This document shows positions 11,255-22,157 of a stretch of 64,000 nt of DNA, in pieces. Within the stretch, counting starts at the first letter, position 1, and each line of letters opens with the position of its first letter. Source of the stretch: Cristatella mucedo (lineage: Eukaryota; Bryozoa; Phylactolaemata; Cristatellidae). The notes below the pieces were generated by a model that ran no database searches, had not been told where the DNA came from, and saw only the letters and a program-made list of their open reading frames with translations. The stretch spans positions 7,261,001 to 7,325,000 of the forward strand of contig WPIO01000008.1 in NCBI GenBank assembly GCA_009760855.2. The letters are read 5' to 3'. Made by a program: the position numbers and the translations under genes.

Positions 11255-11480
11255 ATGGAGAGATGGAGAGATGGAGAGAGATGGAGAGAGATTGAGAGAT
11301 GGAGATATGGAGATATGGAGATATAGAGAGATAGAGAGACATTTAGATAGAGATAGAAAGATGGAAAGATAGAGAGATAGAGAGATAGAGAGACGCAGAT
11401 ACGGAGAGACAGAGAAAGATGGACTGATAGAGATATAGAGAGATGGACAGATAGAGAGATAGAGAGATAAAGACAGATTG
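11030..11480. repeat. GA-rich repeat with GGACAGATGGACAGGT start
   Basis: A short minisatellite of GGACAG(A/G)T units (about 11031-11090) grades into GA dinucleotides (about 11121-11235) and then into GAGAGATG and GAGATA variants. Long open frames on both strands here (Arg-Glu on plus, Ser-Leu on minus) are artefacts of the repeat. Confidence 0.95.
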
Positions 11481-13120
11481 AGAATGAGGGTGTAGGACAG
11501 AGCAGCAGTAGCCAGCTCTGGTGCAGCCACAGCTGGACAGAGAACTCGATCGTTTTACATGCATTCCCAAATGAGCAGTTTTTGCAAGACCCAGAGAGAG
11601 AAAGAGGTCACACTTCGAGGTAAAACAGAAATGCAGGCTCCTCTAAAGCTCAGCTTCGAAGCACTCTGGTAAGACTGAAGAACATAGTGAATTGACTTCA
11701 ATCTAACCCAACCGACCAACAATCGTTCAGTTGCAAATAAGCTGTAGTCTTGGAAGTAAGAGGCACTTAAGCCGCCTACTTGTGCATACTGCCGGCTGTT
11801 AGCTGACTGCTCAGAGCCTGTAAGACGCTCAGTGACCGAAGCAAATTCAGCGTAGTGTACGATAGACAAGAATTACTAAACGCGGATTGATTTACTCCAA
11901 TAAAACTGAGTGTCTGAAAAGGTGTTAAACTACGATTCCCTTTCGAGAAGGAAAAGAATCTAAAGCCAAGAAAAACAGCTCGCCCTCTTTCCTTCTCCTC
12001 CTTGAAAAGAGAAGTGTGCGCCATTTAGCTGGATGCCCTCGATCTAGTTAGTGCATCGGGTGTAGGGGTCGGCTCCGTCGGTATCGGCCACTATGCCAGG
12101 CCTCCACTTACGCTTGATATAGTAATAGAACACTGTGAACTACTGGGAACCACCGGCACCGGAGAAGGTGACCTGCACTCTATTTTGAGGCATGCGACAG
12201 GTGCGAGGACATGCCTTTTGTTGTACTGGAAAGATGTATGCAACGTACAGCATTCTGGCAGAAAATTCGCCTACGGTACAACAGCGGCAGGAGACAAGAC
12301 GAGCGAGAGTGCTTGCAAAGCGCAGTCAGGAAGTGGGCACGAAGGATACATCCATCAAATAGAAGCAACAGAAGCATGCACGCCTGAAGAGCTCGCCAGA
12401 TCTCAGAAAAGCTGAAGGAAAACGTAAAGCAAGCGCCCTCCGGCGCCAGAGCTGCCCGGTGGCTGGCTGGACCTTTTCTTTCGTCGCAACAATTGCAAAT
12501 AAAAATCGTAGTAATCGGGTCGTAGGCAAAAAACTACAAATCCAGAATACGCACCCGAGCACTAATCAATTTTTGGGAGGCTACATGCACCAGTGACATA
12601 CAAAAGCCATCCATTGTTAATGCAGTAGTACATGAATAAACTGATTGCGTTACCCATATCCTGCTGCTTAACACCCCGAAGAACCAATTAACGCCAGTCG
12701 ACAGTGCGGTCGCATCAAACGGAAGCCGGGTAACGTGGCCCCGATAACATCCTAATTGAAATGCAGTGAAACAGGATAGGACTAGAGGTTCATTATGCGA
12801 GCAGGTGCTTAGAAATCACTCTTTCGATGCCATCGCTGCTATGCAAACTGAAAATGAAACCGGCTTACGAGCGAGCAATTGCCTCAGGTTGGAGCTTTTT
12901 TTCGAATGCCAACGTGGCAGCAACTCTCCTCCGCCGCCGCCAAATGCCCTCACCTGGTCGTTCAATCTTTTCTTTTATAAACTTAGCGGCAGACATAAAA
13001 GAGCGTGTAGAAAAACCGACAGTCATTAGGCGGATGCAGTTTCGCGCGCGGAACTGACTTCTCTACCCAGGCATCGAGGGTGGAGAGTGGACTGAGTAAA
13101 AAGAAAAAAGAAAAATCCTA
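11481..13120. other. Unassigned sequence
   Basis: Mixed-composition DNA with no supported gene. Short open frames on both strands overlap each other and show no splice sites or motifs that I recognise. Confidence 0.35.
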
Positions 13121-13124
13121 GCTG

Positions 13125-13285
13125 ATTGAACAGCCTCTTTTTGTATAGCGACAGAAGAGCCTTTTAGGGCTATCACTGCCGGTTGCAGTGGCGATAAAGA
13201 ATCGCCCACCGAAGGAATCGAAGTCACGACCTCGGTCCCGACGTCGTGAAAGCAACCGCCTTACCTAGTGTGCCATCACGGCTAG
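13125..13285 (-). mobile_element. SINE family B copy
   Basis: On the minus strand a tRNA-like head begins near AGCCGTGATGGC and carries an A-box-like GGTAAGGCGGTT. It then has CGACCTCGG and GGCGAT..., followed by a tail with GGCTCTTCTGTCGC.ATACAAAAAGAGGCTGTT. It matches copies at 27943 (+) and 36372 (-). It is derived from a tRNA and would have been transcribed by Pol III. Confidence 0.7.
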
Positions 13286-13639
13286 AGAACCGCTCCGGTA
13301 GGGAGATCGAAAAAATTAAATCCTTGATTTCCAAATCATTAAGCTATGTCGCAGCCGCTCGGAGGCATGCCAACACGCTGACACCGAAGGGCAGCCGGCT
13401 TCGTATTTCCAGCACCGCCCAAGCCGACAAAAGGGCATCTGAGCCGCAGCTTTCACCTTTGCAGTCAAAAACTGTCGTGCTCACTCAGAAAGCTAAATGT
13501 GCATTACTCAGTGACGGTTACCGTGACGTCTGAAACCAAATTCTCGCTTCAGCAAAGCTTGGCGTCTGAAAAATCAATCCAATCGTCCTTCTCGGCTGGC
13601 GCGTGGCGTGTCGCAGGTGCTCTCCGGGCGCCTCGAGCC

Positions 13640-14175
13640 TCGAGTCTCATCTACGAGCGGCTCGAATGCCAGCGACGCAGCTTGGTATCATCTGCATACA
13701 AATGAGATCCGATGCCGTCCGGCTGCGTATTACTTTTACGAGAGGTTCCAAGTAAATGAAGCACAGCAAAAGGCCGAGAAAAGGACTCGCGTGAAACTCG
13801 GCAGGTTTCGGATGGTTCTGGTTGAGACTCGACCACCACACGACTCAGACTGGACGCGATCGTAAAATTTAGATACCAAACACACCAGAGCCTCGTCAGC
13901 TAGGCTGAGCGTTTTTCTCAATTGACCTTTAGGATATTGCGATCGGTGGCACCAAATGCCGCTGATAGGTGATCGAGCGAACCCAGAGCACGATGCTGCC
14001 TGCATCATTGCTGCCTTGAATGTCGTTGGTCATACAAAGGACACCCGTTTTAGTTGAATGGTATCGACTTAGGTTTTCCTGATAGGTCATTCTTATCGCT
14101 GTGCTCCACGAGCTGCTCGGTGACAATCTTTTTGAGAATATTGGACGAAAAAGAAAAAAGGATGATTGGATGATG
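13640..14175 (-). mobile_element. LINE family B, inverted 5' segment
   Basis: On the minus strand, from high to low coordinate, this reads as reverse transcriptase palm: ILKKIVTEQLVEH near 14140-14100, then LADEAL near 13900, then the catalytic HLYADDTKL at about 13680-13706. It is head-to-head with a plus-strand C-terminal RT and UTR segment starting near 14200. Together they form one element whose 5' part is inverted. Confidence 0.7.
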
Positions 14176-14194
14176 ATTTTCCAAGTTTCTCGCT

Positions 14195-14605
14195 ACAAGT
14201 CTTACTAGCTCCTTGGTTCTGCCTAGACTGGAACACTGCAATGGCGTTTCGGCTGGGCAACCGAAAGGAGATATTAAGCAACTGCAGCTGGTAATGAATA
14301 TGATTGCCAGGTTAGTCAACAAATTCCAGAGGCTCAGCCATGTGTCTCCTTTGCTGAAGGACCTGAGATAGCTCACAATCGATCAGCGGAGAGAAGAGAA
14401 AATTTCTTACTCAGATCCAGAAGGCCCACCATGGCTTGGTTCCTCCACTATCTCTTTGTTTCGTGAGATTAAGTCTGTTGGCGCACCGAAAGCCACCTTA
14501 GCTGTGAGTGAGCTATGAAAACTCTCCCGCACAACACCCACTTCACACTTGTTTCTTTGTGGAGTTACAGTCGGAGGCTCATTACAATTACAGCACGTAT
14601 TCACA
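14195..14605 (+). mobile_element. LINE family B, 3' segment and UTR
   Basis: The plus strand reads SLVLPRLEHCN, QLQLVMNMIARLV and FQRLSHVSPLL, the C-terminal region of the family B reverse transcriptase. It then runs into the family's UTR (TTTCGTGAGATTAAGTCTGTTGG..., TTGTGGAGTTACAGTCGGAG) and an ATTACA-type tail that abuts a long GT repeat. Confidence 0.75.
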
Positions 14606-14609
14606 CGTC

Positions 14610-14732
14610 AGCGTGTGTGCGTGTGTGTGCGTGTGTGTGCGTGCGTGTGCGTGTGTGTGCGCGTGTGTGCGTGCGTGTGCGTGCGTGTGCGTGTGTGTGC
14701 GTGTTTGTGTGTGTGCGTGTGTGCGCGTGTGT

Positions 14733-14796
<64 letters not shown>

Positions 14797-14847
14797 GTGT
14801 GTGCGTGTGTGTGTGCGTGTGTGTGTGTGCGTGTGTGTGTGTGTGTG

Positions 14848-14944
<97 letters not shown>

Positions 14945-14950
14945 GTGTAG
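14610..14950. repeat. (GT)n microsatellite
   Basis: About 340 bp of GT dinucleotides. The 5' third is interspersed with GC (GTGTGC, GCGTGC) and the 3' two thirds is nearly pure. The long Cys-Val and His-Thr frames on both strands are repeat artefacts. It grew at the 3' end of the LINE copy. Confidence 0.97.
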
Positions 14951-15189
14951 TGGATGTTTACGTAGGCATGACCATTGTATATGTACGAATAGAATACATG
15001 GAAACATTCAATTGACACTGCGCCTAGCATCTACTGCTGTTTAGCGATGTGTATTCAAAGCTAGTGGATACCACGGATTGTACGGAAAATAGCAAGCTCA
15101 AGAACGACGTGCCAATATCATTCTTAAGTCTTCTTCAGGGGTGTGTGCCCTTACTCGCACTCGTGGCTTCCTGTGGGCTTCTCATAGGC

Positions 15190-15500
15190 ATCCGTAACAG
15201 TATTCCCCTTCTTCTTTCACAACGATTACTACTCTCCTGCTGCCGACTATGGCTCATCCTTTTCAGCGGTCCTGAGGTGCTACTTCCATGCTACTCACTA
15301 CCTCAACTGCTCTCCTGACTCAGCTAGGCTTCTCACTTTCTCTTTGTTGTGTGAAATGAAGTCTGTTGGCTACCAAACTCGTACCGAAAGCCGCTTAGGC
15401 AGTGAGTGCGCTATACAAAACTCTCCTGCGTAACATCCACGTAGTCTTTACGGCTTTGTGGAGTTAAAGTCGGAGATACATACATTGCATTACATATAGA
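15190..15500 (+). mobile_element. LINE family B 3' UTR
   Basis: Contains CTGCTGCCGACTATGGCTC, TCTCTTTGTTGTGTGAAATGA, ACCGAAAGCCGCTTAGGC and GTGGAGTTAAAGTCGGAG, then a TACATTACAT tail. It is homologous to 48690-48835 (+) and, reversed, to 53875-54130. It is non-coding and truncated. Confidence 0.8.
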
Positions 15501-15605
15501 GCGAGAGGCCTTTGCTTGTTTTCTGGGTGTCAAGTCGTAGCAGTGATCTCAGCGGTGGCAGAGTCCATGCCGTACGAGATGCTAGCAATCAGCAGTCAAG
15601 TCATG

Positions 15606-16067
15606 GTCCGCTTAGCGATCATGCTCTGTCCGCTTAGCGATCATGCTCTGTCCGCTTAGCGATCATGCTCTGTCCGCTTAGCGATCATGCTCTGTCCGCT
15701 TAGCGATCATGCTCTGTCCGCTTAGCGATCATGCTCTGTCCGCTTAGCGATCATGCTCTGTCCGCTTAGCGATCATGCTCTGTCCGCTTAGCGATCATGC
15801 TCTGTCCGCTTAGCGATCATGCTCTGTCCGCTTAGCGATCATGCTCTGTCCGCTTAGCGATCATGCTCTGTCCGCTTAGCGATCATGCTCTGTCCGCTTA
15901 GCGATCATGCTCTGTCCGCTTAGCGATCATGCTCTGTCCGCTTAGCGATCATGCTCTGTCCGCTTAGCGATCATGCTCTGTCCGCTTAGCGATCATGCTC
16001 TGTCCGCTTAGCGATCATGCTCTGTCCGCTTAGCGATCATGCTCTGTCCGCTTAGCGATCATGCTCT
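15606..16067 (+). repeat. 21 x 22-bp perfect minisatellite
   Basis: A 22-bp unit starting GTCCGCTTAGC and ending GATCATGCTCT is repeated head-to-tail 21 times (462 bp). I see no mismatch among copies. The array has no spacers, which excludes a CRISPR. Such homogeneity implies recent expansion or ongoing homogenisation. The flanks (CATG / GCTACTCTGCTG) are not part of the unit. Confidence 0.97.
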
Positions 16068-16199
16068 GCTACTCTGCTGCATGACACTCTGAGGCATGTC
16101 ATGGTAATTTGGACAACGAAATAATAACAATTGTGACCACCATCTATTCTGCGCCATCTTTGCTTAAAGGCTTCCAATATAATCTACTGGTGCTCTTAA

Positions 16200-16320
16200 A
16201 AATAGAAACGTCTACAGAAAAACTAACCGTTTTGTGTCTATGAAGCTACTCCAGATGGGATGCCGCCAGTGCTTCGCATGAACCGGACGAGAAGCGGACG
16301 TTGTCTATGTACATACGGAT
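16200..16320 (+). repeat. Direct repeat of 20405-20520
   Basis: The segment with AGAAAAACTAACCGTTTTGT, CCAGATGGGATGCCGCCAGT and CGTTGTCTATGTACATACGG is about 80% similar by eye to 20405-20520. The adjoining 16310-16400 is instead an inverted relative of 21800-21880. Both fit a larger direct duplication around the GPCR genes. Confidence 0.6.
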
Positions 16321-16448
16321 ATTCCCGTCGAGCACTCGCTCACTCCAGTAAATGTCAACAATATCTTCACGTCTGATTGCACGGCAGATCCTATCCGAAG
16401 ATCGAGCATTTAAGTTGCAAAGGCCTTGAAAGGCTATCTCCAGCACCT

Positions 16449-16813
16449 CTGCTCGTGCAATAATTGTACTAGAATGTTGTATTTAAATATTTGCGAGAAG
16501 CGTCTCGAAGTGCCAGAGCACAAAAACAGCACCTGCACCCGCCCGCGCTGGGTCGGACCAATAGTTGAGGTGCTCTCTCCGACCAAGGTAAAGATGAATG
16601 AATTGTATGACCGATGTCGTAGGCTCGAGCCCCGTGGCATATGCAAAGCGCCTGAACAGTGATTAAGTTATCTTAGGGTGCTATACAAATGAATTACATT
16701 TAAATTTATTTCATTTTTTAGCAGTTATAGTCGCATCATTTTCAGGCTGAGCTTTAATCTTCCAACGTCTTAACTAGCCTTTCTCCTGCTGAATGCTATC
16801 GGCATAGAAGCCT
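16449..16813 (+). repeat. Duplicated block (copy 1), carries a SINE A
   Basis: Highly similar along its whole length to 22158-22523, from TGCTCGTGCAATAATTGTAC to ATCGGCATAGAAG. Both copies include a SINE at the same internal position, so the SINE predates the duplication. The offset (about 5.7 kb) is close to that between the two GPCR genes (5784 bp), so this block probably belongs to the same segmental duplication. Confidence 0.75.
16545..16695 (+). mobile_element. SINE family A copy
   Basis: tRNA-like head with GACCAATAGTTGAGGTGCTC (A-box region) and TAGGCTCGAGCCCC (B-box). The tail GCAAAGCGCCTGAACAGTGATTAAGTTATCTTAGGGTGCTATACAAATGAATT is imperfectly self-complementary. The same tail ends LINE family A. 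Confidence 0.75.
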
Positions 16814-17940
16814 CGGCTGTATTACAGTAACCCCGGGCAGCGGCAGTTCTAGTGGAATCTCGCGGAGACACGGTGTAGACGTGAGCGGTGAACGAGACTA
16901 TCTTTATTTCTCTCCACGTGTACAGGTATGAAAGCTCTATGAATCATGGCAGTCGTCAAGAAATATAATGTACATTGGTGGCCCGACGCTTCGCTGCGTC
17001 AACGGCTTAACCACTGGCCACCAGCGATGAGTAGGCTGCACTGTGTCAACGGCGTAACCCTTGGCCGCAGGTGATGTATACAGCAGTATCAGTGTGCTTC
17101 GCTAAGTACAACAATGGAAGCAGCAGGTGCATACAACATCCCTTCTCCCACAGGAAATAGATCTCATAGTCCCCCAACCTAGCTGGGGAGGGGGCGGAAA
17201 CCCTCACGACTGGAAAGTCGTGTAGCCATTGGCTCCGCACGCGCTTTCCTCACTGCCTGCTCAGGCCGTGGCCCCGAAGCACAAGTGGCTGCCCTGTCAA
17301 GCGGTATGTCGTTCGAGCTCAATCAGGATATTAATTTTAACATCTAAGTATTCCGACCGGTACTGGGGTGCAGACTACGCGACAGTCGCTCGCAGGAGAC
17401 ATGCGTCAGCACCGTCCCTCATGAGTCAGAGATGCTGCCCACTTTTAGACGAAGCTGGGACACAGCTTCCACTGTCAGGCGACTCCCGCAGGTCACCATC
17501 GTGTGAGCGCCGATGGCCGGTCTCATGCACTCGTCACCGACCGATCCGGCCTTTCGTAAACCACTCCGGCTCATAACTAATGGCGTCGTCATTCTCGGGA
17601 TTCCATTCCGCCGAGTCCGCTCTTCTGTGCTCTACACCGAGACACTCATGAGGGTGCTCTCTGCCACTAAGACGCTCTTGCTGCCGCGCTCCGTCGCTGA
17701 GACGTCACTCTCGTGGGCCGCCTGCGCTTCATTGCAGGCTACTATCGTCTCGCCGCAGACCGCTATCTCGATGTGCTCCTCTGTACCGCCGAGACGCATG
17801 TTGTGGGGCAATTCACCACTAAGAACCTCTCCCGTGGCTGCACTCCGCTGCCGAGACGTCGCTCTCTTGGACGTTCTCTGCCGCCGAGATGCTCTCCTCC
17901 GCCGCGATGACGCTCTCGCTACTGCGCTTCGCCGCCGAGA
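16814..17940. other. Unassigned, GC-rich toward the GPCR gene
   Basis: No gene is recognised. From about 17640 to 17945 there is loosely repeated GCCGAGACG(T/C) sequence (CCGCCGAGATG, GCTGAGACGTC). Unlike its flanks, this interval has no visible counterpart between the other duplicated blocks (22523-23713), so one copy was replaced or diverged. Confidence 0.35.
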
Positions 17941-18211
17941 TGTCGCTAGAAAATATAAAGCCGAGGCTCGACGCCCTGCGTTAAATTTCGTAGAGCGGTA
18001 GCCTCGCTAGCTGAGCGCCGGACCGGCAACCCGACAGACTCGTTCTCCTCAGGATCCCAACAAAAGACCCTCGGTCGGTCTATACTTATTTCGATTGCCC
18101 GTGCGGAAGAGATGAAACGATTAGAAGAATGTCGGTCAAGAGAGGAGCAATGCTCTGGCGGCGAAGCGCCCAGGCTTGCTCCAGGCTTGCTCTCGAATTC
18201 GCGCAGCACTA

Positions 18212-18217
18212 TTTATT
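18212..18217 (-). terminator. Poly(A) signal of GPCR copy 1
   Basis: AATAAA on the minus strand about 190 bp past the stop codon of the 18406-19638 gene. It is preserved in the paralogue at 23996-24001. It is a plausible cleavage and polyadenylation signal. Confidence 0.5.
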
Positions 18218-18405
18218 AAAACGGACAACGTACACAAGCGGTATGCATTCCTATCGTGTCTTACAGGGTATTCTTGTTAGTTTGAGACATTGACCACTGT
18301 CGTGGCTGCGAGGCGTGAAACGACGGGTCACCCGACCGCACTCGTCGGCGTCGCTAAAATAACGGCAAGCCACCATCCTGTGAGTTCCCAGTCTTTGGAC
18401 TTCAA

Positions 18406-19638
18406 TCAAGCACTGGACGATTCTGTCGTGGCCGTCTTAGCGAAAGAGTGGCGAACTTTTCGCGCCACACCGTTCAACGAATGCGCATGCGCACAGGCAC
18501 CTTCCGCTGCATTGGCTGGAGCCGGGTGAACGGCCATCCTACGCGGCCAGCGTTTGCAGCAGCAACAGCAATACATCGCCAGCGTCTCGCGCCACAGAGG
18601 GCGCTGGGCTCGCGCCAAGAACAGAGGCAGCGCGATGTAGCTCAGGACGCTGCAAGTCGCCAGGAAAGCGTAGACGGGCTCGGCGCCTCTGCACACGCTG
18701 AGCGGCAGCATCGGCGCGCCGACGCTCGCTCGACAGAACGGAATAAGCTGCATGGCGGCGCTAAACGGCAGCACCAGCAGCGCGAACGCGACGATAGCCG
18801 CCGACGTGTTCACCGCGGTCTTGGTCGCCGCCCTCGCGGCTCTCGCCGCCAACCGCTCAGCAGCCAGCGGCGCGGCCGAGCGCCGAGATGCTAGCATCGA
18901 CCAGTCGCGCCGGCTTCTCGCGCACAGGCCGGCGGTGACGCCGAGGCAGAGCAGGATGGAGCCGAGATACGTCGCCATGGTTGCTGGACTGTAGACCTTG
19001 TAGCCATGACAACCCGTGGCCAGCTGTGGCCCGCCCGGTGGGTGCACCGTGCCCACTACGGACATCGCCGAGACGGCCACGCTCAGCATCGCCACGGTCA
19101 CGCCGGCGACAGCGAAAGCGCAGCACGTGCTAGCTCGGGCGGCGACGCGGCGGCCCGGCTCGGCGGCAGCGGCCGCCGCAGCCGTTGCCGCCAAATAGCG
19201 ATCGACGGCGAAAAGCGGCAGCAGATGCACGAGGAATATATCGTACGACTCGAGCAGGACGAGCACGGCAGTGCACCCGCCCGGGCTCAGCGCGAAGAAA
19301 GCGGCGCTAGCCGTCGGAGCCGCGGCCGCCGAAGCGTCCAGATCGCCGCCTCCGGCCACGACGGCGCTGCGGCCTACCGCCTGCAGCACGCCGTCCGCCA
19401 CTCCGAGCACGAGAAGGCAGCGCAGGAGCGGGCTGAACAGCTCGCGCGCGGCGCGCCTCCTCCAGTAGACGGCGGCCACGAGGCCGTTGGTGGCCACAAT
19501 GGCCGCGCCGCCGATCGCTATGCTCAGCAGCTGCGGCATAACGCTCGGCGGTTGCTGCGCCGACGCCAAGCCACTCGCGGTGGGCACTTCGTCGGCCGGA
19601 GCCGTTGAGGCCTCGGCGGCGTTGGCGGAGACCGACAT
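18406..19638 (-). CDS. Orphan rhodopsin-like GPCR, copy 1
   Basis: Predicted 410-residue, intronless seven-helix receptor for the plasma membrane. Helices lie at roughly 37-58 (N51 in TNGLVAA), 70-92 (D82 in LGVADG), 121-146, 172-195, 217-239, 276-299 (P291 in LLVLP) and 320-343. DRY is intact at 146-148. C122 and C210 suit the extracellular disulfide. Helix 4 lacks the usual Trp, and the helix 7 NPxxY is replaced by ALPLF. A CCCCC run (357-361) after helix 7 suggests palmitoylation. The frame continues upstream to 20025, but I chose the ATG at 19638 because frame is not conserved with the paralogue before it. The ligand is unknown. GC content and Ala use are very high. Confidence 0.85.
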   Translation of the reverse strand: MSVSANAAEASTAPADEVPTASGLASAQQPPSVMPQLLSIAIGGAAIVATNGLVAAVYWRRRAARELFSPLLRCLLVLGVADGVLQAVGRSAVVAGGGDLDASAAAAPTASAAFFALSPGGCTAVLVLLESYDIFLVHLLPLFAVDRYLAATAAAAAAAEPGRRVAARASTCCAFAVAGVTVAMLSVAVSAMSVVGTVHPPGGPQLATGCHGYKVYSPATMATYLGSILLCLGVTAGLCARSRRDWSMLASRRSAAPLAAERLAARAARAATKTAVNTSAAIVAFALLVLPFSAAMQLIPFCRASVGAPMLPLSVCRGAEPVYAFLATCSVLSYIALPLFLARAQRPLWRETLAMYCCCCCKRWPRRMAVHPAPANAAEGACAHAHSLNGVARKVRHSFAKTATTESSSA

Positions 19639-20250
19639 GGCGCTGGCGGGGCGGGGTATGAGGGGGAGGTGCCGCACCACCGCGGCCTCTGCAGCAGTTC
19701 TCTCTGAGGAAAGTTCTGCGCGCAGTCGCTGCTCGATCTTCGTTCGCCGACCTGGCTGGTTAGGTGACAGGCTGGCTGGCGGATGGCCTAGTCGGTTGCA
19801 GCGACGGCCGACAGACGTTGCTCCGACGAGACGTCGCACCGCCGTCCCGGTTGTCGGTCTCCGGCGGTGGCGGCGCGAGCTCCCGACGAAGTTTGAGGAC
19901 GCGGCGAGCGCGGCAACGGCGGCGGCTGCGACTGCCTTCAACGGCCGCGCAGCGCACCCTCTCTCTTTCGCGGCGCGGCGACTTATGAGCGAGCCGTCGC
20001 TCGACGACCGGTAGCTACCCGTCACTTCTGCACCGAGTCGCGCAGGTACCCTCCGGTAGTGATCAGCGCGCGCCGCCGGCGATCCATTCGGGTCAATGAA
20101 CGCGCGCGAACGTCTTTATTTCCTCGGCGTATGCATTTAGCCGGCAGCGATGCGACGGGCTGGTCGTCGGGCGTCGGGCCTAACGACCGCTCGCTCTCGC
20201 CGTTCTCGGCGCCGCCGCTGATCTTGACAGCGGCGGTCGAATGAATACAC
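19639..20250 (-). promoter_or_regulatory. Probable 5' UTR/promoter of GPCR copy 1
   Basis: GC-rich DNA upstream of the chosen start is alignable with 25441-26000 but with indels not divisible by three. The in-frame extension therefore gives unrelated peptides in the two copies, as expected for non-coding leader. The conserved stretch ATCCATTCGGGTC.ATGAACG (about 20080-20102) lies within it. Confidence 0.45.
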
Positions 20251-20520
20251 CTGTAAAAACGCCCCGGATAAACAAGCGGAGTCGTCCTTTCGAATGCGTG
20301 CTGAGCTAGCTCGGTAAAGCACATGCATTTAAAGGTGTGCTGACACTTCATGAGGAAGCCGTCGGTCGAAGCTACGTCGAATGCGCAGCAAACCTAGCCG
20401 AGCGCACACAAATGGCTAAAGAAAAACTAGCCGCGTTGTACCTATGAATTTACTCCAGTTGGGATACCGTCAGTGCTTCGCGTGAATCAGACACGAAGCA
20501 CACGTTGTCTATATACGTAG

Positions 20521-21790
20521 GGGTGCTAGATCTGTCAGCTGCGTACGACACTATCGATCACGATGTTCTACTCGAACGATTGGGAACAGCAATCGGTTCT
20601 GGCAGACCAGGCACTGGCGTGGCTTAAATCGTACTTGAATGATCGTGTTTAATCCGTGACGTTTGGAGGTCATTTCTTACACACGAGACGGGTCACCTGT
20701 GGAGTCTGTTGGCTCTGCTGTACCGCGACGGCGGACTACTCTAGCGGAAACCGCAGAGGCGAAAACAGCGAACCCATTTGTAGCAGCTGTTTCCCAGCCT
20801 GCGTGCTGGCCGTTTCCTCGCTACCGAAATAAACGGTATCAGCATGAGCCGTCTTGGTCTGTGCGAGACTGCCCACACAAACATAACAGTTCCTCAAGGG
20901 TGCGTACTCGATCCCTTGCTGTTCTCCATCCATCTATAGTCAACCTCTGGGAAAAGTGATTAAGGCCCATGGAATAGGATATCACTTTTATCCTGACGAT
21001 ACTAAGCTGTATTTGTCATTCAAGCCGTCGGAATCTACTGCAGCAACTGAGAAACTGAATGATTGCCTTGCCGACATTCGATCCTGGATGTCGGAAAACT
21101 TCTTCAAATTTAATGACAATAAAACCTAACTCCTGCTCACAGGACACCCTAAGCGTGTGGCTGGATTAAAAGGCTTGCGCTGCTAATAAGCGATGCTGTT
21201 GTGCGACCATCACCACGTGCTCAAAATTTAGGTGTCGTTTTCGACAGCTGCCTCAATTTTAAAAGCTTCTTTCAGAAGACTGCTTCTAAAGCTAGCCATC
21301 ACGTCCGATCTCTATCCAAGATTACGAGCTGTCTTCCAGTGGCTTACAAAAAATTTAACTAGCTCCTTAGTTCTGTCTCGGCTTGATTATTGGAAGTCAC
21401 TTTTGGCTGGGCTACCAAAGAAAGCAACTGGGCCACTGCTGCTGGTTATGAATATGGCTGCAAGGCTAGTTTTCAAGTTCCAGAGGTTTGACCACATATC
21501 TCCTTTGCTGAATGAGCTTGGATGGCTGCCGGTTGATCAATGGATACAAAGCAAAGTTCTTACGCTGACCCACAAGGCCCGCCACGGCTTGGCTCTTTCG
21601 TACCTAGCTGAACTGCTGCACCGGTTTCAGCCTCTTCGCGCCCTCAGGTCCCGTGTGGACAATAAATTAGCTGTTCCATTCCCACGCTTAAAGACCGCCG
21701 GCGACAGAAGCTTTAGCTCTGCACGTCCTAGACTGTGGAACTTGCTTCCACAATACTCACGCACCGACAAAGCCTTTTAACTTAAACGCT
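20521..21790 (+). mobile_element. LINE family B, RT fragment
   Basis: The plus strand reads LLDLSAAYDTIDHDVLLERL (palm), then after stops YPDDTKLYLSFKPSES in place of YADDT, SWMSENFFKFNDNKT and, at 21232-21780, the C-terminal region through RLWNLLPQYSRTDKAF. This is CR1/L2-like reverse transcriptase. Stops and the degraded catalytic box make it inactive. It lies just after the apparent junction of the GPCR duplication. Confidence 0.8.
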
Positions 21791-21892
21791 CCATCTTCAT
21801 GTAGCATCTGCCGTGCGAGCGGACGTAAAGATATTGTTGACACTCTCTGGAATGAGCGTGTGCTCGACGGGAATATCCCAAATGTAATGTAA

Positions 21893-22150
21893 TGAATCTC
21901 CGTCTGTAACTCCACAAAGCCAAAAAGACTATGTGGGTGTTACGCAGGAGTGTTTTGTATAGCGCACTTATAGTCTAAGTGGCTTTCGGTACGCATTCAG
22001 TGGCCAACAGATTTCGTCTCACGACACATAGAGAAAGTGGGAAGCATAGCCGAGTTAGGAGAGCAGTTGCGGCAGTGAGTAGCATGGAAGTAGCAGCTCA
22101 GGATCGCTGAAAAGAATGAGCCATAGTCGGCAGCAGGAGAGTGGGCCGGC
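21893..22150 (-). mobile_element. LINE family B 3' UTR, opposite orientation
   Basis: Family UTR on the minus strand, ending in the ACATTACAT-type tail at 21893. It lies tail-to-tail with the plus-strand fragment at 20521-21790, so two separate insertions meet here. Confidence 0.75.
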
Positions 22151-22157
22151 ACGCCTG

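Larger units (their letters stand above)
17944..20400 (-). repeat. Segmental duplication, copy 1
   Basis: From AAATATAAAGCCGAGGCTCG to about 20400 this is the paralogue of 23713-26360, in the same orientation. It contains the GPCR gene, its 3' flank and its 5' flank. The 3' half is almost identical between copies, while the 5' half carries many substitutions and indels. Confidence 0.9.

Noticed and set aside
11003..11530. Long Ser-Leu and Arg-Glu open frames
   Set aside because: They are translations of the GA repeat.
14508..15044. Long Cys-Val and His-Thr open frames
   Set aside because: They are translations of the GT repeat.
15606..16067. CRISPR array
   Set aside because: The repeats are contiguous with no spacers and the genome is eukaryotic. 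It is a minisatellite.
18448..19608. Open frames on the plus strand opposite GPCR copy 1, and the same in copy 2
   Set aside because: They are antisense shadows caused by high GC and Ala/Arg codon content. The seven-helix pattern and motifs lie only on the minus frame.
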